Below are positions 60,940 through 64,000 of a stretch of DNA of 64,000 nt, in pieces. The notes under the pieces were generated by a model that made no database searches, was not told where the DNA came from, and saw only the letters and a list, made by a program, of their open reading frames with translations. Positions within the stretch are counted from its first letter, which is position 1. Each line of letters opens with the position of its first letter. Position numbers and translations under genes: made by a program. Origin of the DNA: Novosphingobium fluoreni (lineage in GTDB: Bacteria > Pseudomonadota > Alphaproteobacteria > Sphingomonadales > Sphingomonadaceae); the NCBI RefSeq assembly GCF_014196615.1, contig NZ_JACIDY010000002.1, forward strand, positions 248,001 to 312,000. Direction: 5' to 3'.

Positions 60940-62352
60940 ATGAAATCCGTCCTCGCCGCATGTCTTGCAACTGCATTGGTCGCGCCCACGCTGGCAGCGG
61001 CGCAGTCCCGGCCCGATCAGCAGCAGTTCTTCGGCCTTTACAAGGAACTGATCGAAACCAACACCACGCTCAGCCAGGGCAGCTGCACCGAGGCAGCGGC
61101 GAAGATGGCGGCGCGGTTGAAGGCGGCGGGCCTGAAGGACGACCAGTTGATCCCCTACGCCACGCCCGAGCATCCCAAGGATGGCGGTCTGGTCGCGATC
61201 TATCCAGGTACGACCAAGCAGAAGCCGATCCTGCTGCTCGCCCACATCGACGTGGTTGAGGCCAAGCGTGAGGATTGGGAACGCGACCCGTTCAAGCTGG
61301 TCGAAGAGAACGGCTACTATTACGCCCGCGGTGCGGTGGACGACAAGGCACAGGCCTCGATCTGGGTGGATACGCTGGCCCGCTTCGCCAAGGACGGATA
61401 CAAGCCCAAGCGCACGATCAAGCTGGCGCTGACTTGCGGGGAGGAGACCAGCGGCGCTTTCAACGGTGCCGAGTACCTCGCCAAGAACAAGCGCGACCTG
61501 ATCGATGCCGCCTATGCCCTGAACGAAGGCGGTGGTGGTCGCACCGATGGCAAGCCCATTTCACAGGGTGGCAAAGTGGTGGTGCAGACGCTGCAGGTGG
61601 GCGAAAAAGCGTATCAGGACTTCACTTTGACGGCCACGAATCCGGGCGGCCATAGCTCGCAGCCGGTGCCGGACAACGCGATCTATGACATGGCGGCGGC
61701 GCTGCTGAAGGTGCAGGCCTATGAATTCCCGGTCGAGTTCAATGAGGTGACGCGTACGTTCTTCTTGAAATCCGGCAAGCTGCGCGGCGGCGAGGTGGGG
61801 GCGGCGATGCAGGCCCTTGCGGCCAACCCGGCCAACAAGGCCGCGCTCGCGATCGTCGACAAGGACAAGACGCTCCATTCCATGCTGCGCACCACATGCG
61901 TCGCGACGCTGGAGCAGGCCGGTCATGCCCTGAACGCGCTACCCCAGCGGGCGACCGCGAACGTCAATTGCCGCATGTTCCCAGGGCGGACTTCGGACGA
62001 GACGCAGGCCGCGCTTACGCAGGCGATCGGCAATCCCAAGATCGCGATCGTTCAGACGGTAAAGGGCAAGCCAATCGCCAAGTCGCCGCCGCTCGATCCC
62101 GCGATCGTGAAGCCGATCGAAACCTTGGCGGCCAAGCACTTCCCGGGCGCACCCGTCGTGCCTTCGATTTCCACCGGCGCGACGGACGGCGTCTATCTCT
62201 CCGCCGTGGGTATCCCCACGTATGGCGTGCCCAGCGTCTGGACCGATCCGGACGGTAACGGCACTCACGGCCTGAACGAGCGGGTGGAGATCAAAGCGCT
62301 CTACACCGCGCGGGACTATCTCTACGATCTGGTCAAGACGCTGGCGGGCTGA
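60940..62352 (+). CDS. Secreted M20-family metallopeptidase
   Basis: A 470-aa exported peptidase. The signal peptide (LAACLATALVAPTLAAAQ) ends at AAA-QS. The zinc site is given by LLLAHIDVV, GAVDDKAQ and CGEETSG, with a dimerisation domain in the middle and HGLNERVE near the end. It is probably a di- or carboxypeptidase in the periplasm. Start ATG 60940; the upstream in-frame sequence is antisense to gyrB and is not coding. Confidence 0.92.
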   Translation: MKSVLAACLATALVAPTLAAAQSRPDQQQFFGLYKELIETNTTLSQGSCTEAAAKMAARLKAAGLKDDQLIPYATPEHPKDGGLVAIYPGTTKQKPILLLAHIDVVEAKREDWERDPFKLVEENGYYYARGAVDDKAQASIWVDTLARFAKDGYKPKRTIKLALTCGEETSGAFNGAEYLAKNKRDLIDAAYALNEGGGGRTDGKPISQGGKVVVQTLQVGEKAYQDFTLTATNPGGHSSQPVPDNAIYDMAAALLKVQAYEFPVEFNEVTRTFFLKSGKLRGGEVGAAMQALAANPANKAALAIVDKDKTLHSMLRTTCVATLEQAGHALNALPQRATANVNCRMFPGRTSDETQAALTQAIGNPKIAIVQTVKGKPIAKSPPLDPAIVKPIETLAAKHFPGAPVVPSISTGATDGVYLSAVGIPTYGVPSVWTDPDGNGTHGLNERVEIKALYTARDYLYDLVKTLAG

Positions 62353-62364
62353 GAGCAAAGAAAA

Positions 62365-62388
62365 AGGCGGCCCGTTGCGGGGCCGCCT
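62365..62388 (-). terminator. Terminator between M20 peptidase and small membrane peptide gene
   Basis: A 9-bp stem AGGCGGCCC/GGGCCGCCT with a 6-nt loop. Read on the minus strand it is followed by a T tract (TTTTCTTT), so it mainly ends the small minus-strand gene. It may also stop the M20 transcript. Confidence 0.75.
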
Positions 62389-62414
62389 CTTCGGTTTACC
62401 GTGGCTCAAAGCCC

Positions 62415-62495
62415 TCAGGCGAGGGTGAGAGCGAACGCAAGGGCGCTGACGCCCAAGGCCGCGGCAAAACCGACCGTACGATGTACGATGGTCAT
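62415..62495 (-). CDS. 26-aa hydrophobic membrane peptide
   Basis: A 26-codon gene encoding MTIVHRTVGF followed by a single hydrophobic helix ending FALTLA. A strong ribosome site, AGGAGG, lies 8 nt upstream, and an intrinsic terminator begins 27 nt after the stop, so the unit looks like a real mono-cistronic gene. A single-pass membrane peptide; function unknown. Confidence 0.65.
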   Translation of the reverse strand: MTIVHRTVGFAAALGVSALAFALTLA

Positions 62496-62546
62496 GGCAC
62501 TTTCCTCCTGTTTGATCCGGGAGCCGTCTTTATGGGCGTCATTCCC

Positions 62547-62592
62547 TTCGCAGTTGCAACATAGGCGGGTTGGTAATTTCCGCAACTGCGAA
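62547..62592. promoter_or_regulatory. Inverted repeat upstream of the 26-aa gene (gap 62496-62812)
   Basis: TTCGCAGTTGC (62547-62557) and GCAACTGCGAA (62582-62592) form perfect 11-bp arms with a 24-nt spacer. They begin 52 nt upstream of the 26-aa gene. A second palindrome, TCTTGC-TT-GCAAGA, is at 62601-62614. The 317-nt gap between that gene and guaA otherwise holds only the unassigned guaA promoter region. Confidence 0.55.
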
Positions 62593-62812
62593 AGTAACAA
62601 TCTTGCTTGCAAGAAACGCAAGACTGACCAATTTGCGCCGCTCGTCTTGTCGAAGGCGCGCTCGAGCTGATTTTCAATGGTGATCGCTGTTGCGCCTAAC
62701 TGCATGGTCCATCTGACCTCGGCGGCGGTGTGCTTCCCCTACCGCGTCTTAAGAAGCACGCGGATTGGCCCTCGCTCTAGACTCACGAGTAAGGCCGCAC
62801 TAACCGGCAGGC

Positions 62813-64000
62813 ATGAGCATTCAGCCTTCGGATTCCATCCTCATCGTCGATTTTGGCAGCCAGGTGACCCAGCTAATCGCGCGCCGCGTGCGCGAGGCGG
62901 GCGTCTATTCCGAGATCGCACCGTTCTCTGCCGCGGAGGAGGCTTTCGCGCGGCTCGATCCGGTCGGCGTGATCCTCTCGGGCTCGCCGGCGTCGGTGCT
63001 GGACAAGGACGGGCCGCGCATTCCTGAGGTGATCCTCGACAGCGGCCGCCCCATGTTGGGCATCTGCTATGGCCAGCAGGCCTTGATGCATCAGCTGGGT
63101 GGCGAGGTCCTGGCGGGGGACAGCGGCGAGTTCGGCCGCGCCTTCATTGAGATCGACGATACTTGCGCGCTGTTCGATGGCCTCTGGCAAACAGGCGAGC
63201 GCCATCAGGTGTGGATGAGCCATGGTGACAAGGTGACCGCGCTGGCACCCGGCTTCCGCCCCGTCGCGGCCAGCCCCGGTGCGCCCTACGCCGTGATCGC
63301 GGACGACGCGCGCCGTATCTACGCCATGCAGTTCCACCCCGAGGTGGTCCACACGCCCGACGGCGGCAAGCTGCTGAAGAACTTCGTGCGTCACGTCTGC
63401 GGCATGTCCGGTGACTGGACCATGGCGGAGTTTCGCAAGACCAAGATCGAGGAAATCCGCCAGCAGGTCGGGTCAGGCCGGGTGATCTGCGGTCTTTCCG
63501 GCGGCGTCGATTCCGCCGTGGCTGCTCTGCTGATCCATGAAGCGATCGGCGAGCAACTGACCTGCGTGTTCGTGGATGGCGGCATCCTGCGCCAGGGTGA
63601 GGCCGAGCAGGTGGTCAGCCTGTTCCGCGGGCACTATAAAATTCCGCTGGTTCACGTCGACGCTTCGACACTGTTCCTCAAGGGTCTGGAAGGCGTCACC
63701 GATCCGGAGGCCAAGCGCAAGTTCATCGGCAAGACCTTCATCGATGTGTTCGAGGATGAAGCGAAGAAGATCGGCGGGGCCGAGTTCCTGGCGCAGGGCA
63801 CGCTCTATCCTGACGTGATTGAATCCGTCTCCTTCACCGGGGGCCCTTCGGTGACGATCAAGAGCCACCACAATGTCGGCGGCTTGCCCGAGCGGATGAA
63901 CATGAAGCTGGTCGAGCCGCTGCGCGAATTGTTCAAGGACGAAGTGCGCGAACTGGGCCGCGAGTTGGGGCTGCCGGAGATTTTCGTCGGTCGTCATCCC
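62813..64000 (+). CDS. guaA: GMP synthase, glutamine-hydrolysing (3' end outside window)
   Basis: The first 396 residues of a ~520-aa enzyme converting XMP to GMP. The glutamine amidotransferase domain has [13 protein letters not shown] (catalytic Cys) and FHPEVVHT. The ATP pyrophosphatase P-loop is [25 protein letters not shown] and [15 protein letters not shown] mark the dimerisation start. ATG 62813 before the conserved [20 protein letters not shown] (in part). Cut by the window edge, not broken. Confidence 0.96.
   Translation, partial: MSIQPSDSILIVDFGSQVTQLIARRVREAGVYSEIAPFSAAEEAFARLDPVGVILSGSPASVLDKDGPRIPEVILDSGRPMLGICYGQQALMHQLGGEVLAGDSGEFGRAFIEIDDTCALFDGLWQTGERHQVWMSHGDKVTALAPGFRPVAASPGAPYAVIADDARRIYAMQFHPEVVHTPDGGKLLKNFVRHVCGMSGDWTMAEFRKTKIEEIRQQVGSGRVICGLSGGVDSAVAALLIHEAIGEQLTCVFVDGGILRQGEAEQVVSLFRGHYKIPLVHVDASTLFLKGLEGVTDPEAKRKFIGKTFIDVFEDEAKKIGGAEFLAQGTLYPDVIESVSFTGGPSVTIKSHHNVGGLPERMNMKLVEPLRELFKDEVRELGRELGLPEIFVGRHP

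Overview
The window is GC-rich chromosomal DNA from an alphaproteobacterium. The gene content (NDUFA12 and NDUFAF7-type complex I proteins, a DUF2155 lipoprotein beside NDUFA12, a long-form isocitrate lyase with KQCGH, an LplT-PlsC-AMP-ligase fusion, and palindromic GTTCGTGTCGAG repeats) points to Sphingomonadales, probably Novosphingobium or a close relative. That placement is inference. No prophage, insertion sequence, CRISPR array or plasmid gene was seen. The window is almost fully coding and looks vertically inherited.

Layout. 0-3.5 kb: tRNA-Ala(CGC), obgE, proB and an SDR epimerase. 3.6-12.1 kb: a three-domain lysophospholipid transporter/acyltransferase/acyl-ACP ligase on the minus strand, then a TetR repressor divergent from a NodT-EmrA-EmrB tripartite efflux operon. 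12.1-18.2 kb: an orphan ModA, a DUF938 methyltransferase, a MATE exporter, a PfkB kinase and a PAS-GGDEF-EAL protein. 18.2-21.2 kb: a compact minus-strand operon of type III polyketide synthase, methyltransferase and FAD oxidoreductase, the best candidate for an uncharacterised natural-product pathway. 21.3-24.8 kb: a 57-aa protein and aceA, divergent from a ScfR/RamB regulator, with a perfect 11-bp inverted repeat between them. 24.9-31 kb: TonB-like protein, DUF2721, a fatty acyl-AMP ligase, RecX, DUF192, NDUFA12 and DUF2155, the last overlapping aat tail to tail by 205 bp. 31-36.8 kb: ruvX-uvrB, a hydrolase, a GFA-family protein and comM. 36.9-40.4 kb: rpmH-rnpA-yidD-yidC-engB, with a long hairpin between rpmH and rnpA. 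40.4-50.4 kb: an NAD-binding dehydrogenase, a lipoprotein, GST, dapE, a large catalase, gltX, a pseudouridine synthase and a coupled patatin/3-hydroxybutyrate dehydrogenase pair. 50.5-64 kb: glnD divergent from lgt-midA-DUF2306, a periplasmic nucleotidase, gyrB with a metallopeptidase gene, a secreted M20 peptidase, a 26-aa membrane peptide gene and the start of guaA, which runs off the right edge.

How they work together. Most genes are housekeeping: translation and RNA modification, membrane protein and lipoprotein biogenesis, DNA repair and topology, and nitrogen signalling. The accessory interest lies in acyl metabolism. The type III PKS operon, the glyoxylate-shunt enzyme under an acyl-CoA-type regulator, the stand-alone fatty acyl-AMP ligase, the acyltransferase fusion and the patatin/hydroxybutyrate pair all handle fatty acyl groups. 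Whether they are functionally linked cannot be read from sequence alone.
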